Shown in pieces: positions 36,463 to 48,314 of a DNA stretch of 64,000 nucleotides (the stretch's first letter is position 1; each line of letters opens with the position of its first letter). Position numbers and translations under genes: made by a program. The notes below the pieces were generated by a model. The model saw nothing but the letters and a program-made list of their open reading frames with translations, was not told the DNA's origin and searched no databases. The DNA comes from Anaspis maculata (lineage: Eukaryota; Arthropoda; Insecta; Coleoptera; Scraptiidae). The DNA lies in assembly GCA_949128115.1 (NCBI GenBank), contig OX421961.1:103710363-103774362 (forward strand), read 5' to 3'.

Positions 36463-37065
36463 ATGGTTAGCGTATTTAGCAGGCTTATAGTAGATCTAGC
36501 TCCAGAGGTGCGCAGCTGGAAGACTACGCCCCCAGCAATGCACTACATTGCGGTAAAAAAAAAGACAACGTTTACGTCCCGAACACAAAGGTAGCTATGG
36601 CGAGCTTATTGGAATGAAAAATGCGGATCTCCAGCTGAAGTCCAAGCAGAAAATCTTTAGAAAAAAGCGAGAAAAAAAGGTAGGTGGTGGTTGACTCTGC
36701 ACGGCCAGCCCAAAGTGATTTTTTCTTGGCTGGCAGGCTGGCTTGTTGCAAGGCTGGTCGACGGGCTTGTGTGTTTCCCTCCGTGCGGATGTGACAGTCT
36801 GTTGCTCTTTCTTGAGCGGAAGCTATGGATGATTTAGGGAATGGTCTGCGACGACGCTGGTCATCAACATGGGGCCCAATAAAGAGCCTAGGGGTCCCAA
36901 GGGTTCACAGGAACAAAAGTTTGCTTGTAGTGGACTGCACAAGACAGCAAAGTGACAGTTTTGACGTGCCATCAATTGACGTAACAGCCGACGTTGCTTG
37001 CGGCAACTTACACCTCTTCTTACAATTAATTCCCTAAAACTTCCTTTACGGAACGGCCATTTTCC

Positions 37066-39724
37066 CCCATAAGGTCAATCGCCTATGAACTCGTGCGAAT
37101 TCCTCCATCACGCCGCAGTCCAACTCTCCTTTTAGAAGGTTTGAAGCTTCTTCTAGCTTCGCAAGTAGCAAACGCCTTGAAGCTTGTTGAATTGAAGCGG
37201 AGTTCCTAATAGAGTAGCTATACCTAATGGGAATTGATGCGGTATTGATTGTTCCATGCTGGTTCGGCCAGTAGCGAGAGGAGGCACTGTCGCAAGTTAT
37301 TCGTCGTTCACAAACGTTCACGAGCTGACAATAGCCTGTCATCAAACGCATTATCTTCAACACAAATGTCAATTTCCATAGTCCACTCTGATGAAAAAAG
37401 ACATGAGATTGATTATAAAATCTACCTAATACAGGGCAACATATTTAAGTTCATTATAAATGTTGATAAATCATGACTAAACTCTCTGCATACTATACAA
37501 GTTTAACAACTTTATTCTTATTCATCCTATACACTCAAGCATTACTCCCCAAAGCTTCTAGATTTTCATACCACTCATTAAAATCTGATAATATCTCAAA
37601 TCCAATGCTGTTCGTATCAAACACAATAAAAATAGCGTACAGTGTGCTGCTGGTGGTGCCGCACATTATTGCATCGTCAATTACCATCTCCATACGATAA
37701 GTCAAACTATTGTTTCGCTATACTTCATTCGCATTTCCTTAAGTATTGAGTACTTCAAATCATAATACGTAGTGGCATATAGGTATGAACATGCAACCTG
37801 ACATGTTGCAAACTACCAGTAGTAGGCAGTGGTGACCATGGTCTGGGTGTATAGTTGCCAGCAATGAATTGAACAAAGGCAAGCGACAAGTGCAAGTGGA
37901 TGATACTTGAAATTACAAGCATACCAACTGTTACATATTCGCATTAAAAGGTGACCGCTGCGTTAATATAAAAAAGGTCCACTCGGATAGGAGGGATCTT
38001 GACTCGAGGACCTCTCCGGGCTTGCCAAGGCATGGGATTTTGGGAGCCGAGGACGACACAACCCATTCAAGTTTCTTTGATGTGTGAATTTTGTCGTTCG
38101 TTTGAGAAACTTTACAAACCGGCTTCATGCTCTTATACTTAGTTCACTCTGATCACATTACTTATAGGTACCTATTGTGTATTAATATTGTTATTCAACT
38201 CACTTTAATTGAAATAGACGTAAGTGAGTCCAGTTATTTTGTTCTAGATTGTCATGGTATAAACTTAACACTTATTCATTTTGATTGATGCTTGTCAAAA
38301 ATAATCCGATTTCTCCCTGATCACCATTATTGAGTACCTTACCTATACTACTATACAAAAATTTTACGAATACAAAATACCTAATAATACCTTGTACCTT
38401 GTAATATACACTTACAATTTTGTAACACTCGAATAAGATATGTGAAATCAATTATTTTTGAATATCTAAGGTAAACAAATTAGTATTCACATTGATTATT
38501 ACCATTCTTCGGTTGCTATCATGATGTATTTCAAAACTGCGCCGATAATTTCAGAAGGTGTTCAACCTTACTACTCGAACTGATGTAGAAATAAATAATT
38601 CATCGACAGAAAAATCAGTTAATTGCTGCTTTATTCAATTATCCTGCTCGCTCTTAATGGATACAACATATTTAATTACAAGCTTTATTGATAAAGCCGC
38701 TGTAATTATAAACAATAACTAATTCAATATGCAAAAAAATAACGCTCATGTAGATAACGAAAACACGCATGATAGAAGGATACATCGCACACCTATCAAT
38801 ATCCCACGAACAGTTTGTGTATTGTTACAATAATTCGATTTTTTCCTTCTATAAGTCACCACCGGGTGAATAATTTATAACAGTGAAAAGTGAAGTTTAA
38901 TGTTATTATTATCGGATTTGACCACAATTTAAAAATCATTTGAAACCTTGCATGACTGCAGTTGAAAGGACATAACTTTTATTTATTGGAGAGTTGGGTA
39001 GGTGCCCATATACATTTCTGCCTAGAAAAAAAAAATCGTAACTCGAGATATCCATCTGCTTTGTATGTCTATATGCCATAATCGTAGAGCTGTGTGCATA
39101 AATCCAAGTGGATTATAAGTGAACGGCTATAATAAATAACGGATCATATCCTGATAAAAGTAAAAAGCGTAAATATGAAGATATTACATCCGCACAAAGG
39201 CGTCCTGTTTGTAAAATAATAAAGGTTATGGGAGCCTGTAACATTGGTTAATCATTAATAAATTAAAACAACACTACCCGTATATCAATCATCGTGTCAC
39301 TCTGGTGCACGCAAAATTCAAATTACCTACATCGAGTCCAGCTGGACTCCGACACTACATATTTTCAATACTTTAACATATTATGTCACCCGCGGATCAA
39401 GTGTACAGAGTTTTGTGACATTTCTCTCATGATTGTCACAGATTATTGGCCATTACTAAAAATAACAATGTACTCACTATAATGCTGTTATACTGAATCC
39501 ATTTTATTAATCTCGGTTTCAATTAGTAAAGTACAAAACGAGGTAAACATTTTTTGACTTGTACCCATAAGTACTATTACGGCTTGATGAATATGCTGAC
39601 AAGAGACTGAGATTTCTATGTCAATGTGACAGGTGCCCGGCTGTGACAAGTGACACTAGCCAAACAAAATAAGTTTTATAGGCGATAACTCTTCTTGGGG
39701 AACATGCCCCATTCGTGTGGGAAG
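37066..39724. other. Interior of the 4 kb inverted repeat
   Basis: Frames reach at most 108 codons (37046-37372, minus) with no recognised domain. It is strongly AT-rich. Nothing supports a gene here. Confidence 0.35.
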
Positions 39725-40370
39725 CTTCAGGGAATTCATTACCTTAGGAGCTTAAAGTTGCCACGTTAAGGTCGTCACGTCAGTTTAAGGCACGCCAAAC
39801 TGTCACTTTGCTGTCTTGCGCAATCCATGCACTGCCGCAATTGTTTTGTTCCTGTGAATGCATGGAGCCCTGCAGGCTCTTTATTGCACTCGACGTCGAT
39901 GGCCAGCGTCGTCGCAGACCTTTCTTTGCATTATCCATACCTTTCACCTAAGAAATGGCAGTAGACTCCTCTGAACGGACGGAGTCTTCACTCGCCAAAT
40001 GTTGGCACGCCATGCTTGAATTTGCCGAATCCAGCCAACAAATAAAAGGTCATCCCGGGCAGGCCGCGTAATCATCAACTTTTTTTTCAAGATTTTCTGT
40101 TTGGATTTCACCTGGAGATCCGCATTCTGTATTCTACAGTGTTCGCTGTAGTCACCTTTGTGTTTGGGACGCAAACGTTTGTTGTGCTTCACTGTCAAGG
40201 CCCAAGCTTAGGCTCGATTTGTGACACATTTGGGATTGGGGATTATTCAGCAGGCACTATGGCAGAGAGAAGCACTACGGTAGGCACAACTAGCCTAGCA
40301 CACCATTATCCGGTTGTCGGACGGTGTAACGTAAAAGACACCAGCCGCAATTTTTTCTGCACCGCAACCG

Positions 40371-40395
40371 CAATGCAATGCAATGCAATGCAATG
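40371..40395 (+). repeat. (CAATG)5 microsatellite
   Basis: Five uninterrupted CAATG units lie inside the right arm of the 36463-40488 element. The left arm has no such run at the mirrored place. Confidence 0.9.
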
Positions 40396-40687
40396 CATTA
40401 ATTGCCGGTGGCGAAAACTTTCAGCCTCTCACCTCTGAAGCTAGATCTCTAGTAGCATTAGTAGCCTGCTGAATACGGTTACCAGAACATCAAATGGAGG
40501 ACACAAAAGCAAATACCTTTACATTATTTCCACGTGTTATTTCCGTGCATCCAGTTTACACCTAATGCAACTTTTAGAATTTTCAACGAATCTCATTATT
40601 ATCTTGTCAGGAGGAACCTTGATACCTTCATTCATCATCGTAATCATCAAAATGCATACACACTACACAGGTTCTTATCTAACCTTC

Positions 40688-40950
40688 ATTTCGGACGTAG
40701 CAGAGTGCATTCTCCCATGCAGGTGTAAACAGCCGAGTTGACGGGTTGCTAGGGTCGGGTAGCTTAGTGCGAGTTACACTTTAAACTTAGTTTTATTGCT
40801 GTGAAAATGATTGTTGCAACAAATAAATCCATAACAATAACAACCAAACCAAGTTTAAAATGAAACTCGCACTGACCTACCGAACCTAGGTGAGATTCGG
40901 GGCTTAGCCGGGTGTTTACATCTGGGAAAATGCATTGTTACGTCCGAAAT
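40688..40950. mobile_element. 263-bp fold-back MITE
   Basis: ATTTCGGACGTA at the left is inverted as TACGTCCGAAAT at the right. Mirrored inner blocks include GTGCGAGTTACACTTTAAACTT and AAGTTTAAAATGAAACTCGCAC. No coding capacity. Confidence 0.75.
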
Positions 40951-41300
40951 AAAAGCCAATAACTTCACATTGAAGACATGCTTAGGCACTCTGCGGATGT
41001 GCTTTAGCGCCAAAAAGTTGCGATTTTCTTCACACTTTCTGCAGGAAGTTATCTGTCTTCATAAAAACCGATGCCATTTGAATAATCATATCACCTATCA
41101 ATAGACCTATTTCTTATGGGGAACAGAGACGTTCAGACAAGGATGAATAATTTTAAGCCACACCCTTGGCCAATGAAACGCCTTTAATTATTAGGCGCGA
41201 AATTCGAGGAAGGCGATACTGTCACAATAAATTAGAATTGTCACTGTCACTATGACTGTAACATGTGTCGTGTCGCTACACTGATCGAACAATTCGAAAA

Positions 41301-41808
41301 ATGCGCGTATGTTGTGTGAAAAGTTGTCCGCACAAAGTCGACGAAAATAAGCGAAATAAATGGATGGCCGCCACTGGAAGACACGATGCCGGCATCAGGA
41401 AGAATTTAAAGGCTAACGGAACAACTTCAGCTGTTTTCAAGTTGTACTTGCAAGGCCAAAAGGGGGGCGTCCAAATCACCGTTCAAAGTGCTGGGAATGC
41501 TACCTCACCTTCCTATTTGGCGATTACTGTAACTTCACAATAAAACCTTAATATTCTGCTTCAATCTTAGGTGTCTCACGGGGGGTGTCTCACGGGGCAC
41601 TTCAGAGCGGAAGATTTCTATTCATCAGTGATTGATTGGTACCATGCGATCAACAAAATTCGGAATTGGGGTAGGCTGTGACCTGGTCAAATTTCAGGAT
41701 GTCAAGCTGCTTTCGGCCAGGGCACAACCTACCCCAATTCCGAATTTTGTTGATCGCATGGTACAAAGAAGACACTGAAAACGAATGCTGTTTCTAACAT
41801 TTTTTTGA
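41301..41808 (+). pseudogene. THAP zinc-finger N-terminus, interrupted
   Basis: From the ATG at 41301 the frame reads MRVCCVKSCPHK and then NKWMAATGRHD, giving the first Cys pair and conserved Trp of a C2CH THAP finger. The second half lies at 41586-41635 in another frame after an apparent intron or insertion ending ...TTAG: CLTGHFRAEDFYSS supplies the Cys and His-Phe of the C-x2-H-F motif. After a hairpin insert (41639-41763) the frame continues KKTLKTNAVSNIF, matching the L-x-x-x-AVPtIF segment that normally follows a THAP domain. The catalytic part is missing. THAP domains bind transposon ends in P-like elements; some were domesticated in hosts. Confidence 0.78.
41639..41763. mobile_element. 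125-bp hairpin insert in the THAP coding sequence
   Basis: Arms 41639-41680 and 41722-41763 (starting GTACCATGCGATCAAC) match with one mismatch over 42 bases around a loop of 41 bases. It separates two segments that are adjacent in intact THAP proteins, which identifies it as an insertion. Confidence 0.8.
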
Positions 41809-42152
41809 GGAGCTTGTTCCTTTTTCTGGCTCCTGTAGCACTTCACTTCTCTTCTTCCACACTATACTTTAACCCCTCATCACGCTGGTTCCCCGTCATT
41901 TGATGCTTACACTTATAAACAAGTGAAGCGTTGTCGAGTCTGTAGGTTTGCATCGTGGCAAGACTTTTGCTCCACATTTTGGTTCTGCTCTACTGATAAC
42001 TGATGACAAATTGTAACATATCGTTGTCAGGGGTAATTAGAAGTAGAAAGTCACTGACACTGACACAGTTGCTACGGGAGAATGTGAGGCAAATCCCGCC
42101 AATGAGCGGAGATAGGAGGCAAAATGGGCGTGAAAAAGAAATAGGTCTATTT

Positions 42153-42898
42153 CAACAATTCATAAACTCCAATATTGACAATTTTCCTTACAGATATGTT
42201 CTCGCAACTGCCGCATGAGGGTGTTGAAACGGGCGGGATATTCAAAATGTGCAGAGCGTCTATGCATTTTGGTGATAACGTTGATGATTGGAGGCGTTTC
42301 TCTTGACGAAAGATGTCCAAAATTCGATAGAAACTGTAAAAATTGCACTAGGTTGAAATTGATGGACGGAATTCACAAAAATTAACCTGAAAAGACAAAA
42401 AGAAGATTTTATGTGTATTTGACATAGAGATCTTCGGTTAGTCAGGGACCTCAAGGGTGGGATACACTGAATCAAGTTAATGACTCTCTGAGATTCCGAT
42501 AAACCTTATATACCACCGAAACTGTTTTAATTTTCTCGACAACGGTTCATCAGCTAATGCTACGGAAATTACTTACCACATGGAGAGGTTGCGAAAGAGA
42601 CCAAAAATCTTTTCAGTCATTTATTGTTCACAGCATGCCACTACTAAGCAAGTACATCGCCTAGTGAAAGTCATAGATAAAACCTTCGAGAACAAAGAAT
42701 ATTGTTCAGAAGCTTTTTTGGACATCTCTCAACAACAAGCTCCTAATCTATAAAGTGGTTTTGGAGCCGGTGTGGACCTTTGGCATCCAGCTCTGAAGTG
42801 ACAAGTTTTTCCAACCTGTGAATATGGCAGCGATTCCACTCTAAGGTTCTGCGAACGACCACCAATGCACCCTGGTTTGTGACCAACGCTATCATTAT
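42153..42898. other. Spacer without recognisable gene
   Basis: Frames of 62-75 codons only, overlapping in different phases. No terminal repeats found. Confidence 0.35.
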
Positions 42899-43105
42899 TG
42901 TTACGTATTTCGCGTACGGATTCGAATATAATTGAGACGAACGTTTTAAAACACATACTGTTTATCTCTGCGCATTACAGTAAATACACACCAACAATGA
43001 TTTACGCTTGAAATATCGCTGTGATTACTACTCGCTTCTTAATCCGCTCACTATACCACTTCGCATTCCAATTCAATACTGCTCGTGAGACGACGACTGA
43101 TGCCT
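42899..43105 (-). mobile_element. LTR fragment related to the 32.1 kb LTR
   Basis: It begins (plus orientation) TGTTACG and shares the order AATTGAGA..AACG.TTTAA..ACACA(C/T)ACT with the start of the 32092-32576 LTR at comparable offsets. It is cut off on the right by the fold-back at 43106. It has the same orientation (minus) and is diverged, so it is another copy or subfamily. Confidence 0.6.
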
Positions 43106-43975
43106 TATACAGGGTGATTAATGAGTGACTTTGAGATAGAGGACTTTGAGGCGAGTCAGGATCCACTGAAGAAATTTTGTTTTCTCCATTGGTTATGAAG
43201 ATACAGGGTGTTTTATGTGTTTCGTATGAAACTTTGATAAGCGATATTTCTGAAACAGCCAGAGATATTTTCTTGAAATTCACCAGTAATATTTCTCTGT
43301 TGGAAGTCATCCCGAAGCCATACCGGGTAAGTCAAAATCCAGGGCCGGGCTAGAAAAAAGGTGCCCCTTTTTTGTTTCATCAAAAAGTACATTTTCTGAC
43401 CGCTTTTCTAGAAAACTGCTATCGGATTAAAAAAGCTAAGGAAAACTGCTTCAAGAATCACTCTTCAATTTAAATGGCACACCTGATCCGTTTCGACAAT
43501 AAAATTAAAAGTAAAATTTGTGGGTGAGTTCCCATTTTCGACCGGACATAATCGAATCATTGTTTGATTGAATTCATTCAAATTCATTTTTTAGCTTCTC
43601 TGTGGAATAGAATAGAATAGCTTGGTAAGAAAAAAAATTCCATAGCCGAAGATTTTTTTTACGACCAAATCAAGTCCAATTTTGGTTTCACTCTCGATTT
43701 TGTCATAACAAAAAATGGTCGGCTCTGGATTTTGACTTACCCGGTATGGCTTCGGGATGAGTTCCAATAGAGAAATATTACTGGTGAATTTCAACAAAAT
43801 ACCTCTGGCCGTTTCAGAAATATCGCTTATCAAAGTTTCATACGAAACACACAAAAGACCCTGTATCTTCGTAACCATTGGAGAAAATAAAATTTCTTCA
43901 GTAGATCCTGACTTGCCTCGAAGTCCTCTATTTCCCATTAGCCTATGTAAGGTCACTCATAAATCACCCTGTATA
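43106..43975. mobile_element. 870-bp fold-back with CAGGGTG ends
   Basis: TATACAGGGTGATTAATGAGTG is inverted at 43954-43975. The arms mirror for about 240 bases, including a second CAGGGTGTTTTATGTG (43203) and its partner near 43850. Part of each arm shows paired reading frames (ISLIKVSYETHK) only because the arms are copies. TA flanks fit a TA target. It interrupts an LTR fragment. Confidence 0.8.
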
Positions 43976-44144
43976 AACTGCTGGACAACGAAGTTGTCGG
44001 TATCGGAAAAATGGTTCAACTTTGAAGACCAATAACTTCCGATTGCCGGATGCGATTTCCGTTTTGTTTATTGTGTTAGTTAGCCTAATGCTTCCGTGAT
44101 TCATCCTGTGAAACTGAATGTTGAGAAACTTTATGTAAAATTTC

Positions 44145-45305
44145 TACAGGGTGATACGTAAAATGCTGCGAAATTGTACCGACTTCATTCGTACCCCCAT
44201 TTGTAGAATTTTTTTTTTATGTATTCTAATACAAAAATCATGGAGTGTGGTGTCTTACCTCGAAACGGTTTTGGAATTATCTGGATTGGAAGTCTAACAT
44301 CGAAGATATAAATTTTTATTGTGAATGTCACAGATTTGCCTTGTTGGCACGCGAGATTAAGTCACTTTTGATGGATGGTTACCATCGAGCTTAAAATAAT
44401 GCAATACGTTTTAAATTTACCCGCTCTATGGGAACCATCTAACCCTTTATTGGCAACAATCCTTTCAACAGACAGGGTCTCATTTGGAATAAAAATAGCC
44501 CTGTTGATATAAAATTCAGCACTTTTGACCCAAATGGAGTAGAGCCTTAAACTGCTCTTATGACATTTTCAGCACTATACCAAAATTGTCTGAGCTTGTC
44601 CACAACAACTAACTTCAAAAGGTCAAGCAAATGAAAAAAAAAGTGCTAGAAACCACAAAATATTGGTCAATTCGGTCTCTTTAAATAATGTATTCTGAAG
44701 ACTTTTTAATGTCATAATGGTCCGTCGATCGTCGATGTTAAGTGACGATGAAAGATTAAAATCAAGGCAATATCCAGACGTCATTTGGATGGACATTTGG
44801 ACATTCTTTACATATTTCCGCCTTTAAGCCCTTTCCTGTGACGTGAAATTGGAATTTGATGACAGAATCGTTTTCAGAAGCTCAAATTTGCGAAGAAAAG
44901 AGGTTCCAACCGTCAAATAATGTTCAATTGAGGTTTTCAAATTTTTAACCCTTCATCATTTGAACAAAAATTGCCCGTGTTTCAGTGACCTTTGAAATAA
45001 TGAAAACGTGTTGTGAATCATATTGTTTGGAACCTTTCAAGGTCCAAATTTTCTCAATTGCACCTTCTTCTTATCATCACAAATGTGGTAATGTCACGTA
45101 CCGATAGAACTTGAATGCATAATTTTCAATAAAAATTCATATCTTTATTGTTAGACTTCCGATTTACAGAAATTTGGAATGGTCGCAAAGGCGAAGCATC
45201 AGTCTTTGCGGTTTTATTGCTAAAATTGGAAGAATTAATTTCTTTCGCAAACGGGGACCTCTTGACGGCAGAGTAATTTTGCACCGGTTTACATATCACC
45301 CTGTA
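44145..45305. mobile_element. 1.2 kb fold-back with CAGGGTG ends
   Basis: TACAGGGTGATACGTAAAAT is inverted at about 45290-45305 (TATCACCCTGTA). Arms of about 190 bases mirror with many changes (ATATAAATTTTTATTGTGAA against TTCAATAAAAATTCATAT). No coding frame in the centre. Confidence 0.68.
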
Positions 45306-45489
45306 GGAGCTTTATTGGAAGTTGCCAAATGTTCGGCGTCAAATCTTCAGATAAACGAAGGATCAGCCTTTCGAACAAAGCAAACCGTATTGAAATCACT
45401 GGTGGCATTCGGAAATTATACCATTTTCAAAAAGGGTAAAATTTTCAAGGTGGACACATTGACTGTTGCGCAGTTCAGTAGCTTTTATC

Positions 45490-45641
45490 TGTGAAGTTTA
45501 GTCAGTAAAGTCCGTTAGGGTGATATCATCCTGAAACAGTTATTGCTGAGTTGTTGTGAGAGTTGTATAGAAGTATGGACGCTGGACTGAACAATATAAT
45601 TTTGTCTTAAAAAGTTTCACTCTCGTTCCTAGTGTTTTGTT
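45490..45641 (+). mobile_element. 5' LTR of a deleted Ty3/gypsy element
   Basis: About 152 bases starting TGTGAAGTTTAGTCAGTAAAG are repeated directly at 48315-48465 with roughly 90 percent identity. The repeats bracket a gypsy pol region. No clear primer-binding site follows, because the sequence passes directly into the end of the protease. Confidence 0.78.
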
Positions 45642-45659
45642 ATATTTTGTTATACGTAT

Positions 45660-48310
45660 CATCCTAACCAAATTTATTGCCATTCCTGAGCATGGCGAAA
45701 ACAAAACACTACTTGGCATTGATTTTGTCAAAAACGCTTAAATCAGTCTGGACATTTCTCAAATGCGCTATCATTTCACAGACAAACCCAGTGAGGTTTC
45801 AAATCTCACTCCTGAGCCATCGTCTGCTCAAACAACTCTGCTTGCCGTGGCCAAGGTGGAAATCCTATCTCTGAAACAGGACGAAGGTAGTGCTCTCAGT
45901 GTTGCTGAGCGTGGTCAAATGGATGACCTGCTGGAGAAGAACCGCAGCGCTTTCGAGTTCAAGCCCGAGCCAACCACTTTCGCCGAACACGAGATTCAAC
46001 TCACCAGTGACATCCCGACTTTTGTGCCACCTTACCGAATGTCGTCTACGAAACGAGCTGCCCTGGAGCAAGAGGTCGATGCCCTTCTGGAGCGAGGCAT
46101 CATTGAAGAATGCGAATCTTCACCGTCTGCGGCACCTGTCGTACTAGTACCTAAACCAAATGGTTTAGGTACTAGTACGACAGGCGACAGTACGACAGTA
46201 CGAAGTACAAGCTCTGCTGTGACTACTAGACAACTAAATGCGATAACAGTTGCAGATCGTTATCCTCTTCCACTACTGGACGATCTACTGCATGCTGCAA
46301 AGCTTGGTGCGTTCATGTTGACACTCAACCTGCAGGCGGGATTCACCAGGTTGGGGTGAAAGAGAGTGACCGCAACAAGACGAGTTTTATCACCCCTTTC
46401 GGTCTCTTTCGTTTTCGACGAATGCCGTTCGGACTCCGAAATGCGCCAGCGACGTTCCAGCGATTAATTGATAAGCTTCGCCTTGGATTTGGTGAGATGA
46501 CCATTTTTGCATATCTAGATGATATCATTTTGATCTCCCCGACTTTGTTAAGTCACCTGGACCTGGAAGACCTGCAGAAAGTCTTCGACAGACTTTTAAT
46601 GTCCAATTTAGCAGTGAATCAATAAAAAAAGCTCGTTCTTTTGCCCATCGGTAAAGTATCTGGGACACATTATCTGTCCTGATGGTATCAGCCCAGATCC
46701 GAGCAAAGTTGAAGCGATTCAAAACCGTTCGCTGCCCACAAATGTGAAAGAAGTACTGTTCTTTCTTCAACTATGTAGTTGGTTTAGAAGGTTTGTCCCA
46801 AATTTTGCCAAAGTTGCGGAACCTTTGAGTTCACTTACTCGAAAGCGCTCGAAGTGGGAGTGGGGAACAAAACAGGTTGAATCTTTTCAAACTCTGAAGA
46901 AGTGGAATCACAAATGCTCCGATTTTACGACAAGCAGATTCAAGTTTATCATTCATTGTAAGGACCGATAGCAGCTCGTATGCGACTGGTGCTTGTTTAC
47001 TCCAGGGGGAGCGAGAAGACGAACGACCTGTTGAGTACGCCAGCCGTCTACTCACGGCGTCTGAGAGAAACTCCAGTACTACGGCGAGGGAAGCGCTAGC
47101 CGTTATTTATGCCGTGGAAAAATTTCGTGGTTTCCTCGAAGGTCAAGAGGTTATTGTGGCCAGTGACCACCAACCGCTTAAATGGTTGATGTCCTTGCGA
47201 TCACCCGGTGGACGATTGGCACGTTAGGCCCTGCGCTTACAGCCATTTAATCTGAGAATCGACTACATTCACGGTCGTTGAAACATAATTGCGGATGCTT
47301 TGTCTCGTCCGCCCTGCCAACCTGATGATGTGGAGTCATCCTGTGATGTTTTTTGAATGTTTAGAATTTTTTGGTCTTGTCCGTGCTACCGCAGAAGAAT
47401 ACGCGCGAGTTCTCATGAATGAAGTTTCTTTCGTTATGGCTTACCCGACAATTAATTTCGGACAATGGTGTCCAATTTATTTAATCTATTTATAATGCAA
47501 CATGTTTGCCATAGTTTTGATTTCAAACAATCTCTAATTCCTGTCTATCACCCGCAGGCCAATATGGTGGAGCGGAAGAACCAAGACATGAAACAGCGCC
47601 TTGCCATTCTTGTCGGAGATGACCACCACACTTGGCTGGAGAAGCTGCCGGTCATACGCTCCGCCATGAACTCCGCTCACAGTGAAGCTACTGGTCACTC
47701 TGCCGCCTACCTCACGTTCGCTCGTGAACTAAAAACACCCGATCAGGTTCAGAACGACGTTCGTTCTATACCTTCGAATGACAATTTTGTCCCTCAAATC
47801 ACTCCCTATCTTCGCCGTGTCGCCAATACGTGGAGGGAGGCTCGTGACGTGCATGATTTCTAGCAGGACCGCCACAAGACTTACGCCGATCGACGTTGCC
47901 GATCTGGTGACACGTATCAGCCCGGTGACCTGGTGCTGGTTACTTTGCACACACACAGTGACGCAACCAAGGGCATCACCAGCAAGTTCCACCCACGGCG
48001 TGATGGACCATACTCCATCCTCCGACAAGTTACGCCGATACGACTTACGAGCTCTGCGACCCGTCTTCTCCAGGTGAAACCTCTTGGGAAAATACCACGC
48101 GTCGGCCCTGACGCCGTATAACGGCCAGGAAGCTGCGCCAGAAGTAGGGTGCGGAAACGTGGAAGGCCCCGTAAGATTCCCAAACATTACCAATGTTGAT
48201 CTACGACTCGGGTCGATGTCGAGGTCAAAGGGGGAAGATATAACGGATGCAACAGTAGGCAACCAACATTGCAGCGGTGAAAGCCTGTGGCGGTTGAACT
48301 AGTAACTTTT
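45660..48310 (+). pseudogene. Ty3/gypsy pol polyprotein, degraded
   Basis: Gag and most of protease are deleted; only a protease tail (IPEHGENKTLLGIDFVKNA) precedes RT. Order on the plus strand: RT start (45763-46359; GIIEECESSPSAAPVVLVPK, YPLPLLDDLL), a frameshift near 46350, RT core (46356-46622; FGLFRFRRMPFGLRNAP and FAYLDDIILIS with the catalytic YLDD), a stop at 46623, connection (VKYLGHIICPDG, WFRRFVPNFAKV), RNase H (SSTTAREALAVIYAVEKF, VASDHQPLKWL, NIIADALSRP), then only the second half of integrase (YHPQANMVERKNQDMK). The integrase zinc finger and first two catalytic acids are absent. A KRGRPRK basic tail follows. A palindromic duplication at 46135-46184 disrupts the RT. Confidence 0.9.
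46135..46184. repeat. Perfect 24-bp-arm palindrome in the RT gene
   Basis: Arms 46135-46158 and 46161-46184 are exact inverses separated by AA. The first arm is normal RT sequence (PVVLVPKP). The second arm replaces the residues normally found between the KPNG motif and DYRQLN. The reading frame stays open. Confidence 0.9.
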
Positions 48311-48314
48311 GTTT

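Larger units (their letters stand above)
36463..40488. mobile_element. 4 kb inverted-repeat element
   Basis: The left arm, about 36463-37065, is inverted at about 39725-40488. Examples are TTAGCAGGCTTATAGTAG against the end near 40470, AACGTTTACGTCCCGAACACAAAGG against CCTTTGTGTTTGGGACGCAAACG, and GGTCTGCGACGACGCTGG against CCAGCGTCGTCGCAGACC. Arms are 600-750 bp with indels. The 2.6 kb between them is AT-rich and shows no transposase. Confidence 0.72.
41100..42152 (+). mobile_element. TIR element carrying a THAP-domain transposase start
   Basis: AATAGACCTATTTCTT at the left is inverted as AAGAAATAGGTCTATTT at the right. A THAP zinc finger is encoded on the plus strand inside. DNA transposons of the P superfamily have THAP-type DNA-binding domains, so a deleted P-like element is the best reading. 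I could not define an 8-bp target duplication, so the superfamily remains an inference. Confidence 0.65.

Noticed and set aside
43002..44035. Paired frames with ISLIKVSYETHK as a gene family
   Set aside because: The two frames are the inverted arms of one fold-back; similarity is explained by the repeat.
48130..48170. AT-hook protein (KRGRPRK)
   Set aside because: It is the basic C-terminal tail of the degraded gypsy polyprotein, in continuity with integrase, not a separate gene.
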